Below, one piece after another: positions 1 to 9,143 of a stretch of 64,000 nucleotides of DNA. The DNA comes from CAWBVG01 sp963792175 (GTDB taxonomy: Bacteria; Acidobacteriota; Vicinamibacteria; Vicinamibacterales; CAVVIG01): the NCBI GenBank assembly GCA_963792175.1, contig CAWBVG010000042.1, forward strand, positions 124,001 to 188,000, given 5' to 3'. Below the pieces are notes generated by a model. It made no database searches. It was not told the origin of the DNA and saw only the letters and a list, made by a program, of their open reading frames with translations. Position 1 is the first letter of the stretch; each line of letters begins with the position of its first letter. Made by a program: the position numbers and the translations under genes.

Positions 1-894
1 GACAAAGCGCGTCCCGAGGTCATCATCGACGTCGAGCTGCTCGAAGTCGATCGGACGCGGCTGCAGGAGTACGGGCTGCAGTTCGCCTCGCCCGGCAACC
101 CGCCCACCGGCATCAATGGCACGGTGTCCATCCCGACCGACAACGCCGGAACCATCAGCCTCGGGGCACTCAAGAACCTGACATCGTCGGACCTGCTGTT
201 TTCAGGTCTGCCGACGCTGTATTACCGGCTGCTCAAGAGCGACACCAATACCCGCATCCTGGCCAACCCGCAGCTGCGCACCGCGGACGGCATGCCCGCC
301 CATGCGGGATTCGGCCAGCAGGTGCCGGTGCCGGTCACGACGTTCGCACCGATCGCCACGGGCGGGACGCCGCAGCAGCCGATCACGTCGTTCAACTACC
401 AGAACATCGGCGTCAACATCGACATCACGCCACGGACGCACCACGACGACGATGTGTCGCTGACGCTGAAGATCGCCGTCACGAGCATTTCTGGCAGCGG
501 CTTCGGCGGACTGCCGACGTTCGGCAATCGCGAGGTCAGCACGATCATCCGCCTGCGCGACGGCGAGACGAACATGCTGGCGGGGTTGATTCGGGACGAC
601 GAGCGCCGCTCGCTCGATGGCATTCCCGGGTTGAGTGACATCCCGGTTCTCGGGCGCCTGTTCGCGCACAACGCGAAGACGACGGAACAGAGCGACATCA
701 TCCTGACGCTGACGCCGCACATCATCCGCGTGCTGGATCTGACCGAGGCCGACCTGCGTCCGTTCCGAGTCGGCCGCGATTCGGTGTCGCCGCTGGCGGA
801 ACTGCCGCTGCCCGTCGAGCCGCCCAAACCGCCGGAGCCGCCGAAGGAAGAACCGCCTCCGTCAAAAAACCTGGAGGCGGTCTGTAGGGCTTAG
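1..894 (+). CDS. Secretin (GspD/PilQ-type outer-membrane pore), 5' partial
   Basis: The reading frame is open from the first base, so the start lies upstream of the window. The 297 codons hold the conserved secretin core: ILANPQLRT near residue 88, a VPVPVT segment, NIGVNIDITPR near residue 136, and DGIPGLSDIPVLGRLF followed by ILTLTPHIIR. Secretins form the multimeric outer-membrane channel of type II secretion and type IV pili. The signal peptide and N-domains are missing, so GspD and PilQ cannot be told apart. The tail is Pro/Glu-rich and its last residues (VCRA) are already encoded by the repeat at 885. It is convergent with murA. Confidence 0.88.
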   Translation, partial: DKARPEVIIDVELLEVDRTRLQEYGLQFASPGNPPTGINGTVSIPTDNAGTISLGALKNLTSSDLLFSGLPTLYYRLLKSDTNTRILANPQLRTADGMPAHAGFGQQVPVPVTTFAPIATGGTPQQPITSFNYQNIGVNIDITPRTHHDDDVSLTLKIAVTSISGSGFGGLPTFGNREVSTIIRLRDGETNMLAGLIRDDERRSLDGIPGLSDIPVLGRLFAHNAKTTEQSDIILTLTPHIIRVLDLTEADLRPFRVGRDSVSPLAELPLPVEPPKPPEPPKEEPPPSKNLEAVCRA

Positions 895-959
895 GGCGTA
901 GGGCTTGGCGGATTAGGCAGCGCCAATCGCTAACCTAATCCCTAATCCCTAGTCCCTAT
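885..959. repeat. Inverted heptad-repeat element (TAGGGCT type)
   Basis: The left arm carries TAGGGCT, TAGGGCG, TAGGGCT and drifted copies. The right arm carries the complement as CCTAATC, CCTAATC, CCTAGTC. The two arms can pair. It fills the gap between the convergent secretin and murA genes and contains the secretin stop codon. Confidence 0.8.
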
Positions 960-965
960 CGCACG

Positions 966-2222
966 CTACGGCAGCTTCGCTACCTTCGCCCCAAGTCCCT
1001 GCAGCCGCTCCACCAACCGTCCGTACCCGCGTTCCACGGTCTCGAGCTTCGACAGCCGGCTCTGTCCATCCGCGGCGAGCGCCGCGGCAATGAGCGCCAT
1101 TCCGGATCGCAGGTCGCGGCTGTCGAGCGGCCGCCCGCGCAGTTTCCTCGGCCCGGTGACGATGATGCGATGCGGGTCGCACAGGAACAGGTCCGCGCTC
1201 ATCCCGCTCAACTGCTCGAGCGCGAACAAGCGCAGCTCGTACATCCAATCGTGCACGAGCGTCTGCCCTTCCGCTTGCGTCGCGAGGACCGTGACGAGGC
1301 TGACCAGGTCGCTCGGGAACCCCGGCCACAGACTGGTGGTGATCCGGCCGGCGGCGCGCAGCCGCGACTGCCTGACGTGGAAGACGTCGTCGTCCATCGA
1401 ACAGTCGATCCCGAGCCGCGTCAGGACCGACGCGACGACTTCCATGTCTTCCGCCCGGGCGCCGTGGACATCGATGTCGCCGCCGGTGACGGCGGCCACG
1501 ACCGCCCAGCTTCCGGCCTCGATGTAGTCGCCCCACAGCCTGTGTTCCGCGCCGCGAAGCTTCGCGCCTCCTTCGATGCGAATCGTCGACGTGCCCGCGC
1601 CCGAAATGCCGACGCCGAGCTGTTCCAGGAATGCGCACAGCTCGACCACATGCGGCTCGCACGCGGCATGGCGAATCTCTGTCGTGCCTGGCGCGCCGGC
1701 GGCGGCGAGCAACGCGGTCTCGGTCCCGGTGACCGACGCCTCGTACAGATAGAACGACGTCGGACGCAATCCGTTCGGAGCGGCCAGCGCGTGCCCGCTG
1801 CCTTCGATGCGGCGCGCACCCATCGCTTCCAGCGCTTCGAGATGCGTGTTGAGCGTGCGCCGCGCCGGAAAATCGCCGCCCGGCGACGCCAGGTGCGCGC
1901 GTCCGCGCCGCGCGAGCAGCGGGCCCAGCAGCAGCACCGAGCCGCGCAGGCGGCCGACCAGCGCCGGGTCGGGCTCGTCCTTGACGATGCTGGGACACCG
2001 CACGCGCAGCGTCGTGCTGCCGATGCCCTCGACCTCGCCGCCGAGATCGAGAATCAGCCGCGCCATCACCTCGACGTCGCTGATTCGGGGCACATTCGTG
2101 AGGACGCATTCGTCGGCGGTGAGCAGACAGGCCGCCAGCAGCGGCAGCGCGGCATTCTTGTTGCCTTCGACGTCGACGGATCCGGACAGGCGTTGACCGC
2201 CTTCGATCAGTAATGTGGACAT
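966..2222 (-). CDS. murA: UDP-N-acetylglucosamine 1-carboxyvinyltransferase
   Basis: MurA transfers enolpyruvate from PEP to UDP-GlcNAc, the first committed step of peptidoglycan synthesis in the cytoplasm. The 418-residue length is normal. Lys22 and Asn23 (GNKNAALPLL), DYIEAGSW and Asp305 (GFPSDL) match the EPSP-synthase-like fold. The catalytic loop reads SPGGDFPARR, so Asp117 stands where Escherichia coli MurA has Cys115. Cys-to-Asp at this place is known to abolish fosfomycin alkylation while keeping activity. It follows the kinase gene by 47 bases at the end of a peptidoglycan-gene run. Start ATG at 2222. Confidence 0.95.
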   Translation of the reverse strand: MSTLLIEGGQRLSGSVDVEGNKNAALPLLAACLLTADECVLTNVPRISDVEVMARLILDLGGEVEGIGSTTLRVRCPSIVKDEPDPALVGRLRGSVLLLGPLLARRGRAHLASPGGDFPARRTLNTHLEALEAMGARRIEGSGHALAAPNGLRPTSFYLYEASVTGTETALLAAAGAPGTTEIRHAACEPHVVELCAFLEQLGVGISGAGTSTIRIEGGAKLRGAEHRLWGDYIEAGSWAVVAAVTGGDIDVHGARAEDMEVVASVLTRLGIDCSMDDDVFHVRQSRLRAAGRITTSLWPGFPSDLVSLVTVLATQAEGQTLVHDWMYELRLFALEQLSGMSADLFLCDPHRIIVTGPRKLRGRPLDSRDLRSGMALIAAALAADGQSRLSKLETVERGYGRLVERLQGLGAKVAKLP

Positions 2223-2269
2223 GGATGGTCAGCAGTCGGCAGACGGCAGGCGAAGTCGGCGGTGAACAC

Positions 2270-5021
2270 TCACTTGGTCACCGGCACGTGCGCCTTGAGC
2301 TCTTCGAACCAGTTGAGAACGATGTTGATGTGCTGAGCCGCACCGCCGGCATCGGCCGGCCTCGGCGCCGCGGAAACGACGACGAGCAGCTGCCGGCCGT
2401 CGGGAGTGACGTCGTAGTTCCGTTGCGCCAGCGGATGAATCGTTCCCTCGATGGGTAGCGGTGTTGGCCGTCCGAACGACAACGAGGGTTTCGTCTGTAC
2501 GTCGACCACGAAGAAGCGGTTGGTCGCGGGCTCGTGATAGAAGAGCGCCTTCCCGTCCGGTGACCACCGCGGCGTGCGGCCGCCACCTGTCGACACCTGA
2601 TATTTCGCGTCGGTGACAGGGAACGGCTGGACGAAGACCTCGGTGTTCACCGCGATGGTCGAGATGGGCGCGGCCATGTAGGCAATCCAATGGCCGTCGG
2701 GCGAAAACACCGAGTGTTTCTCGACCGTGTTTTCGGTCGAGTCGGCGAAGACAACGGGCTTCCGATCGCCATCAAGTGCAACAGTCCAGACGCCCTGGTT
2801 CGCGCCGCTGATGTTGTTGAACGATAGCGTCTTTCCATCCGGACTCCACGACTCGGGCTCGTGCTGCGCGCCGGCATCGGGTTTGGTGAGGCGTTCGGCG
2901 GCGCCGCTGCCGTTGGCCAGCTGCCGGAAGATCGCTCCATCGCCTTCCCGATCCGATTGGAAGGCGATGTATCGGCCATCAGGACTCCAAATCGGATAGC
3001 GATTGCGACCACCAAAGGTCAGCCGGCGCAGCGATGCGGCCGGGGTCTTCCGGTCGTACACCCAGACATTCGCGTCCCGGCCATCGTCAGTGCCGACGGC
3101 GATTTGCGTGCCGTCCGGCGACAGCCGCGGGTGCATGTACATCTGTGGCGGCAAGGCGATCGGTTGCGTCTTTCCGTCACGCTCGACGAACGACAACAGC
3201 TTGGCCCCGTCCGGGCCGTTCGCCGTGCCCGGAACGTAGGCGAGCGCTCCTGTCGCCGACGTTGCAAAATGCGCGATACCCATCTGGGTGGCGCTATTCG
3301 GCACTCGCAAAACCGATTCGACGACAGGAACCGGACCGCCCTTCGCCTCGCCCGTCTTGAGATCGAAAGGTATCGCCAGAACGGAACTGGCCAGCGCGTA
3401 CACGATGTGCCCGGTCGGCAGATAGCGCGCATCGCTGCCGCCGCGCACCACCACGGTTCGCTGTCCCGAGCCGATGCGCTCGACCACGATCTGCGCCCTG
3501 TCCCAGCGGTCGAACCCCCGGCCTGCCTTGCTCACGGTATAGAGAACCGCTGTTCCGCGATCGATCAGCCGCGGACCGAACGCCGCTTCGTCGTTCGCCA
3601 CTTGTGCGATCGTCTCGGGCTCGCCGCCATTGGCGGAGACCCGCATGATCCCCTTGATTGGTTGCGCGAACACGATGTGATCGCCTTGCCAGTCGGCGCC
3701 GGCGATCGGCTCCGCCTTGCACACGGTGAACGCCGCGCCGCCCGTGACGGCAATCTTCTTGATCGTCAAATCCTGAAACGCGAAGAACCCTATCCACTGC
3801 CCGTCTGGCGAGAAGAATGGACTGGTGACATCGAGCGCGGTTCCTGAAATCGGACGCGCGGTCATGTCGGACATCGACCGCACGAACAGCTGTCGATTCG
3901 CCGCGTAGACCAGCTTCGTGCCGTCTGGCGAGAGTGCGAGCGTCGGCGCCGGCAGGCGCAACAGCGACTGATCCTCGGGCAGCGCGATCGAAAAGCGGGC
4001 GACGACGGGCGCATCTGGCGGCTTGGTCGTCCACCGCGTCGCCGCGATCGCGACCGCCGCAACGACCGCGGCCGTCGCGATCAGTCATCGCGACGTTCGG
4101 CAGCCGCGATCGCGTCGTGCGGGCGTCGCAGGCGTGCTCGATCGATTCGCGAGCCCGCCCGGATCCGCCGCGATCGCCTCGAGCTCGAAGCGGACGTCGC
4201 CGATCGCCTGCCAGCGTCGTCTGGGGTTCTTGTCGAGACAGCGGCGCACGAGATCGACCAGCCTGGGATGAACATCCTTCGGCAGGGATTCCAGGTCCGG
4301 CTCGCGCAACAGTACGGCCGCCATCATTTCGCTCAGCGTGTCTGCCTGAAATGTCTGACGTGCCGTCAGCATCTCGAAGACGACGCATCCGAACGAGAAG
4401 ATGTCGCTGCGCTGATCGGCGGGCAGCCCCTTCGCCTGTTCCGGCGACATGTAGGCCGCCGTGCCGAGGATCACTCCGGCGAAGGTGCCTGCCAGGCTGA
4501 GCGTCGGCGAGTGCGTCAGCTGCGACGCCGCCGGCGCCGACTCCAGCGCTTTCGCGAGACCGAAGTCGAGCACTTTGATGTTGCCGTCGGGCGAAATCTT
4601 GACGTTTGCCGGTTTCAGATCCCGATGGATCACCCCCTGCTCGTGCGCCGCTTCGAGCGCGTCGGCAATCTGACGCGCGGCTGTCACGACTTCCGCGACC
4701 GGCATCGGGCCGCGCTGCAGGCGATCGGCCAGGGTCTCGCCGTGAACCAGTTCGAGCACCAACGCTCGAACGCCGCCGGCATCCTCGAGGCCATGAATGG
4801 CCGCGATGTTCGGGTGATTCAAGCAGGCCAGCAGCTGCGCTTCCCGCTGAAAACGCGACAGGCGATCGGCGTCCTTCGCGAAAAGATCGGGGAGGACCTT
4901 CAGGGCGACGTCGCGTCCCAATCGCGTGTCGCGCGCGCGATAGACCTCGCCCATTCCGCCGGCGCCGACGAGCGCGATGATCTCGAACACGCCGAGGCGC
5001 GCAGCCGGGGATCAGGGTCAT
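2270..5021 (-). CDS. Ser/Thr protein kinase with TM segment and PD40 beta-propeller, interrupted
   Basis: The kinase domain runs from about 4990 to 4150: glycine loop GAGGMGEVYRA, Lys in DVALKVL, HRDLKPANVKI, DFGLAKAL, YMSPEQA. An in-frame TGA at 4087-4085 follows. Reading past it gives a hydrophobic helix (LIATAAVVAAVAIAA) and then PD40/WD40-like repeats (LSPDG, FSPDG, WSPDG motifs) ending in INIVLNWFEELK. This kinase-TM-propeller layout of about 900 residues is common in Acidobacteriota. The probable start is ATG at 5021, overlapping the murB stop as ATGA. It begins MTLIPG and needs a one-base shift before GTG 4990 to enter the kinase frame. Total length fits one extra base. Substrate unknown. 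Confidence 0.8.
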
Positions 5022-5965
5022 GGGGTGCCGGCGAATTCTCCCATATAAACAATCTCTTCGCGCAGCGTCACGCCGAAGCGCGCGGAGACTTCGGCGCGGC
5101 AGCGTTCGATGAGGCGCCGGATGTCGTCCGCGGTCGCCGTCCCGTCGTTGACGATGAAGTTGCCGTGAGTCGGCGAGACGCGGGCGCCGCCAATCGCGAC
5201 GCCCTTCAACCCGGCGCGATCGACGAGGGCGCCCGCCGACCATGGGATACCGTCAGGCACGGCATCGCGTCCGGGCTCGGGATTTTGAAAGATGCAGCCG
5301 GCGCTTGGCGTGTCGAGCGGCTGCGTCCGTTTGCGAAACGCGAGCGATGTACGTGCGACCGCCCGCAGCGCCGGCGGATCGCCCATCGAAACGCGAAACA
5401 CGGCGGACAGCAGAATTTCGCCGGTGTCCTGCAGGCGGCTGCGATCGTAGCCGAAGGCCATGTGATCGGCCGCGACGTCCGTGACCATGCCGTCGCGGGA
5501 GGCGAGTCGCACGGTGGTCACGAGCTCGCCGATGAGACGACCACTGAAGTGCGCGTTGCCGAATACTGCCCCGCCGACCGTGCCAGGCGTCCCGGCCCAC
5601 GCTTCCAGTCCCGCGCGGCCGTGATTGATGGTCCAGCGGACCAGTCCGTTGATCGTGACGGCAGCATCCGCACGAACGCCGTCGTCGCCGGCGGGCACCA
5701 CGTCGCCGCCGCGGGGACGGATGACCAGCCCGCGCACGCCGCGATCGGCCACCAGCACGTTCGATCCACCGCCCAGCATCGTCACCGGCACGCCGGCCGC
5801 GCGCGCGAATGTGAGCGCCGTCACCAGTTCGTCGCTGCTGCGCGTCTCGATCAACCATTCCGCCGCACCGCCGACGCGGAACGTCGTGAGCGGCGCCAGC
5901 GGCGCGTTCGGCCGCAGGCGATCGGCGCCGAATGCCTCCTGCATGCCGGCCACGAACCTGTTCAC
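5018..5965 (-). CDS. murB: UDP-N-acetylenolpyruvoylglucosamine reductase
   Basis: MurB reduces the MurA product with NADPH and FAD to UDP-MurNAc. FAD-site motifs FRVGGAAEWL and LGGGSNVLV are present, followed by GTPGTVGGAVFGNA and HGNFIVN. The loop usually written SAGSxFKNP reads SAGCIFQNP here, with Cys at the general-acid Ser position. I chose GTG 5965 (VNRFVAGMQ) because it overlaps the pxpC stop as GTGA; an earlier upstream start would add about 25 atypical residues. This gives 315 residues, normal for the family. It is coupled to pxpC upstream and the kinase downstream. Confidence 0.94.
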   Translation of the reverse strand: MNRFVAGMQEAFGADRLRPNAPLAPLTTFRVGGAAEWLIETRSSDELVTALTFARAAGVPVTMLGGGSNVLVADRGVRGLVIRPRGGDVVPAGDDGVRADAAVTINGLVRWTINHGRAGLEAWAGTPGTVGGAVFGNAHFSGRLIGELVTTVRLASRDGMVTDVAADHMAFGYDRSRLQDTGEILLSAVFRVSMGDPPALRAVARTSLAFRKRTQPLDTPSAGCIFQNPEPGRDAVPDGIPWSAGALVDRAGLKGVAIGGARVSPTHGNFIVNDGTATADDIRRLIERCRAEVSARFGVTLREEIVYMGEFAGTP

Positions 5966-6906
5966 TGACGTCCCAACTCGAGGACCATCAGCGCGCGTTC
6001 CTGCGCGATCAGCGCCGCCATCGCCTCGCGCGGCGTGCACACGGAGAACGCGATCGTATCGCCCGGGCCGAGCTGCCCGGCGACGGCCATGTCCGCGGAG
6101 ATCAGCGTCGCGATCTTCGGGTACCCACCCGTGGTCTGACGATCGGCCATCAGGAGAATCGGCTGACCGGAGGCCGGCACCTGCAGCACGCCAAGCGGCG
6201 TGGCGTCCGAAATGATGTCAGCGCCGCGCGCGTGTGTCAGGCGCGGCCCTTCGAGCCGGAAGCCCATGCGATCCGACTGCTGGCCGACCGTGTAGGGCGC
6301 CGATTGCAGCACGTCCAGCGCGTCACTCGTGAACGCGTCCGCCTGCGGACCCGGAAGCACACGGAGCCGTGCCGGCGGCGACGGCAGCTCCACCAGGCGA
6401 TCCGCTGGCGGCGCGACTGTCGGCCGCGCCGCATCCGCCACGCCAAGGGCGATGCGATCGCCGGCCCTCAGCGGACGGCCGGCCATCCCGCCCATGGCGC
6501 TGATGACATGCGTCGAGCGGCTGCCGAGCACGGGCGGCACCGCCACTCCGCCGCGGATCGCCAGGTAGGCCCGCGAGCCGCGCCTCCGCTGCCCGAACCG
6601 GAGGTGCGATTCCTTCGCCACCAGGAAGGGCGTCCCGTGCGGCGCCGGACGGCCGTCCAACATGACTTCAAATTCGGCGCCGGTCACGGCGACCACGCGT
6701 TCGTCCTCGAATTCCAGTTCAGGTCCCAACAGCGTCACTTCGAGCGTCGCGGCGGTGCGTTCGTTGCCGACGAGCGCGTTGGCGAGGCGGTGGGACACGG
6801 GATCCATCGGCCCCGCTACCGGCACGCCGCGCGATTGATAGCCCCATCGGCCGGTGTCCTGGATGGTGGTGAGCATCCCACCGCGAATCACGCGCACGCC
6901 GCTCAT
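5962..6906 (-). CDS. pxpC: 5-oxoprolinase subunit C (biotin-dependent carboxyltransferase-like)
   Basis: This is a KipA/YbgK family protein of 314 residues. PxpA, PxpB and PxpC together cleave 5-oxoproline to glutamate with ATP. Family signatures are LTTIQDTGRWGYQSRGVP at the N terminus, GPMDPVSHRLAN, and the C-terminal ILLMADRQTTGGYPKIA block. ATG 6906 overlaps the end of pxpB as ATGA. pxpA is not in the window. Its place between pxpB and murB, inside a peptidoglycan recycling run, is unusual and may link oxoproline disposal to murein peptide turnover (inference). Confidence 0.92.
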   Translation of the reverse strand: MSGVRVIRGGMLTTIQDTGRWGYQSRGVPVAGPMDPVSHRLANALVGNERTAATLEVTLLGPELEFEDERVVAVTGAEFEVMLDGRPAPHGTPFLVAKESHLRFGQRRRGSRAYLAIRGGVAVPPVLGSRSTHVISAMGGMAGRPLRAGDRIALGVADAARPTVAPPADRLVELPSPPARLRVLPGPQADAFTSDALDVLQSAPYTVGQQSDRMGFRLEGPRLTHARGADIISDATPLGVLQVPASGQPILLMADRQTTGGYPKIATLISADMAVAGQLGPGDTIAFSVCTPREAMAALIAQERALMVLELGRQ

Positions 6907-7735
6907 GATGACGCTCGGCTTCCGCCTTCGCTAGGCGGCTTCGGCGGGACGAGCAAGCCTTCGCGGACAGTCGGGACGCTTGCAGAATCTGCACCCTCTC
7001 GGGCCGCGTGATCGCACTCGGGGTCAGACCCGGGTCTGACCCCTGTCGCGCGGCTTGTCGCTCCATGTCGAGAAAGCGATCGTGATCGATCGCATAGAAC
7101 TGGACGGCGTCGCCGGCTGTGATGAGAAACGGCTCCGCGCGCGCCGGATCGAACGGCTTGAGCGGCGTGCGGCCAACCAGCTGCCAGCCGCCGGGGGTTT
7201 CCATGGGATAGATGCCGGTCTGCACGCCGGCGATGCCCACTGAACCGATCGGCACGCGAACGCGCGGCGTGTCGCGGCGAGGCATGGCGATGCGCTCCTC
7301 GACGGTGCCGAGGTACGCGAAGCCGGGGACGAAGCCGACCATGAAGGCCCGATAGGTACGCGCCGTATGCGCCGCGATCACGTCGGCCTCGCTCAGGTGC
7401 GAGAACGCGGCCACGGCAGCGAGGTCCGGGCCGAGCTCGCCGCCATAACACACCGGCACGCGGATGGCCGGCCGGCCGGTGTCCCGGTCGGACGACGGCT
7501 TCGCCGCTTCGGCCTCGACCCGTGCCAGAAGCGCGTCGCCGTTCGTGTGTAGAGGATCGAAATAGATCGCGACCGACCGGAAGGTCGGCACGACGTCGAG
7601 CACGCCCGGCACACGGGCGGCTTGCAGCGCCTCCGCCAGCTGGATCGCCCGGGCGTTGACCGCCGGATCGATCCGCGCCTCGAACTCCACGACGAGCGCG
7701 GCGTCGCCGGCCGGCACAATCCGAAAGGCGTTCAC
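6903..7735 (-). CDS. pxpB: 5-oxoprolinase subunit B, with repeat-derived C-terminal tail and frameshift
   Basis: This is a KipI/YbgJ family protein. It starts at GTG 7735 (VNAFRIVPAGDAALVVEF) and shows FVPGFAYLGTVEERIAMPR, VGIAGVQTGIYPMETPGGW and LVGRTPLKPFDP, all diagnostic. The conserved part ends near DRFLDMERQ. After that the gene runs through a 24-bp palindrome and a second repeat. The frame that ends correctly in the ATGA overlap with pxpC is one base out from the domain frame, so a shift lies between about 6950 and 7050. No stop separates it from mpl in the current sequence, although GTGA at 7735-7732 marks the expected junction. Confidence 0.87.
6917..6983. repeat. Short palindromic coding repeat (CTTCGGCGGGAC family)
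   Basis: The block contains CCGCCTTCG, CGGCTTCGGCGGGAC and CTTCGCGGAC in an imperfect inverted layout, inside the 3' end of pxpB. The core CTTCGGCGGGAC recurs three times in the reductase gene near 55190. In the terminal frame it encodes the tail VREGLLVPPKPPSEGG. Confidence 0.65.
7020..7043. repeat. Perfect 24-bp palindrome inside pxpB
   Basis: The half-site GGGGTCAGACCC is followed directly by its reverse complement, with no spacer. It is read in frame as GSDPGLTP near the C terminus of PxpB. No second copy is visible in this window. Confidence 0.85.
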
Positions 7736-9143
7736 GCCAGACGCCCGCAGCAGCTTCTGATGGATGCCGCCGAAGCCGCCGTTCGACATCAGCACGACGA
7801 GGTCGCCAAACCGATGCTCGCCGACGACCACCGACACGATGTCGTCGATCGACGCGGCTTCGCGAGCCCGCTGACCGCGTGACTCGAGGTCGCGGACCAA
7901 TTGCGGGATCGAGAGACGCTCGTCATCCGGCAGCGTCGATCGGAAGACGGGCGCCAGCAGCACTTCGTCCGCGCCCGCGAAGGCGCGCGCGAAATCGTCC
8001 TGGAACACCCGCCGGCACGAAGAAGCGGAGCGCGGCTCGAACACCGCCCAGATGCGCGCCTTCGGATTGGCGACGCGGAGCGCCGCGAGCGTTTCGGCCA
8101 CTGCCGTCGGATGGTGCGCGAAATCGTCGTACACCGTGACGCCGTCGGCCACGCCGACGACTTCGAGCCGGCGTTTGACGCCGGCAAACGCGCGAAGCCC
8201 TTCCGCGATGCGATCGACGCTGACGCCGGTTTCGGTCGCGACGGCGATCGCGGCCAACGCGTTGCGCACGTTGTGCGCGCCGACCATGCGGCACCTCGAA
8301 GCTGCCGAACGGCGACCCGTGGCGGCGGACCTTGAACCGGGTCGTGTCGCAGGTGGGCTCGAGATCGTGCGCCTGCCAGTCGAGCGACGGCGTCGGGTCC
8401 GAGGTGCCGAACGTCTCCACCCGCGATTTCGCCGCGTCCGCCAGCGCGCGCGCGCCCGGGCTGTCGGCCCCGACCAGCAGGAGTCCACGCCGCGGCACCA
8501 GATTGATCAGCCGGCGGAACGCCAGCGTGACGGCCTCCAGATCCCTGTAGATATCCGCGTGGTCGAACTCGACGTTGTTGACGATGGCGATGTCCGGCAG
8601 GTACTTCAGGAACTTCGCGGTCTTGTCGAAGAACGCGCTGTCGTACTCGTCCCCCTCGATGACGAAGTCGCGTCCGAGGCCGAGGCGATAGCTCGATCCC
8701 TGCTCGCCGAAGTTCCGCACGATGCCGCCGACCAGGACGCTGGGATCCACGCCGCCGTGCGTCAACAGCCAGCCGATCATCGCGGTCGTGGTCGTCTTGC
8801 CATGTGTGCCCGCGACGACAATCGACCGCGCGCCCCACAGGAAGTGCTCGCGAATCGCCTCGGGCAGCGAGCAGTACCTGATCTTCCGATCGAGCACTTC
8901 CTCGAGCTCCGGGTTGCCGCGCGAGATGGCATTGCCCACGACGACGAGATCGAGGTCCGCGCTGATGTGTTCCGGGCGATAACCGACCAGCGCCGGGATC
9001 CCTTCGGCGTGGAGAAAATCGCTCATCGGCGGATAGACGTCCTGGTCCGACCCGCGAACGTTGAACCCCTTGCGCTTGAGCATCGCGGCCAGGGTCGCCA
9101 TCGCGGTCCCGCAGATGCCGATGAGATGGATCGTCTGGCTCAT
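7732..9143 (-). CDS. mpl: UDP-N-acetylmuramate:L-alanyl-gamma-D-glutamyl-mDAP ligase, frameshifted
   Basis: Mpl joins recycled murein tripeptide to UDP-MurNAc. The N-terminal part has IHLIGICGTAMATLA, VYPPMS, the P-loop AGTHGKTTTTAM and GDEYDSAFFDKTAKF, which separates Mpl from MurC. The C-terminal part has MVGAHNVRNALAA, DDFAHHPTAVAET, EPRS and NGGFGGIHQKL. The two parts lie in different frames; one extra base near 8286 (VP/MVGAHN) explains this. ATG 9143 overlaps the ldcA stop. Upstream ldcA and nagZ supply and trim the same peptides. Confidence 0.93.

Noticed and set aside
4085..4087. TGA in the PD40 kinase as a selenocysteine codon
   Set aside because: No stable hairpin with a GU-containing loop lies at the expected distance downstream, and Sec before a TM helix has no family precedent that I know of.
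3294..5243. Long open frame (649 codons) overlapping the PD40 kinase
   Set aside because: The translation is Arg/Gly/Ala-rich without motifs and is a shifted frame of the real gene; only its first few codons (MTLIPG) are relevant to the kinase start.
6719..8488. Mpl-PxpB fusion reading
   Set aside because: A GTGA junction at 7735-7732 fits the usual gene boundary in this operon, and both neighbours already carry indels. The missing stop is more likely an artefact.
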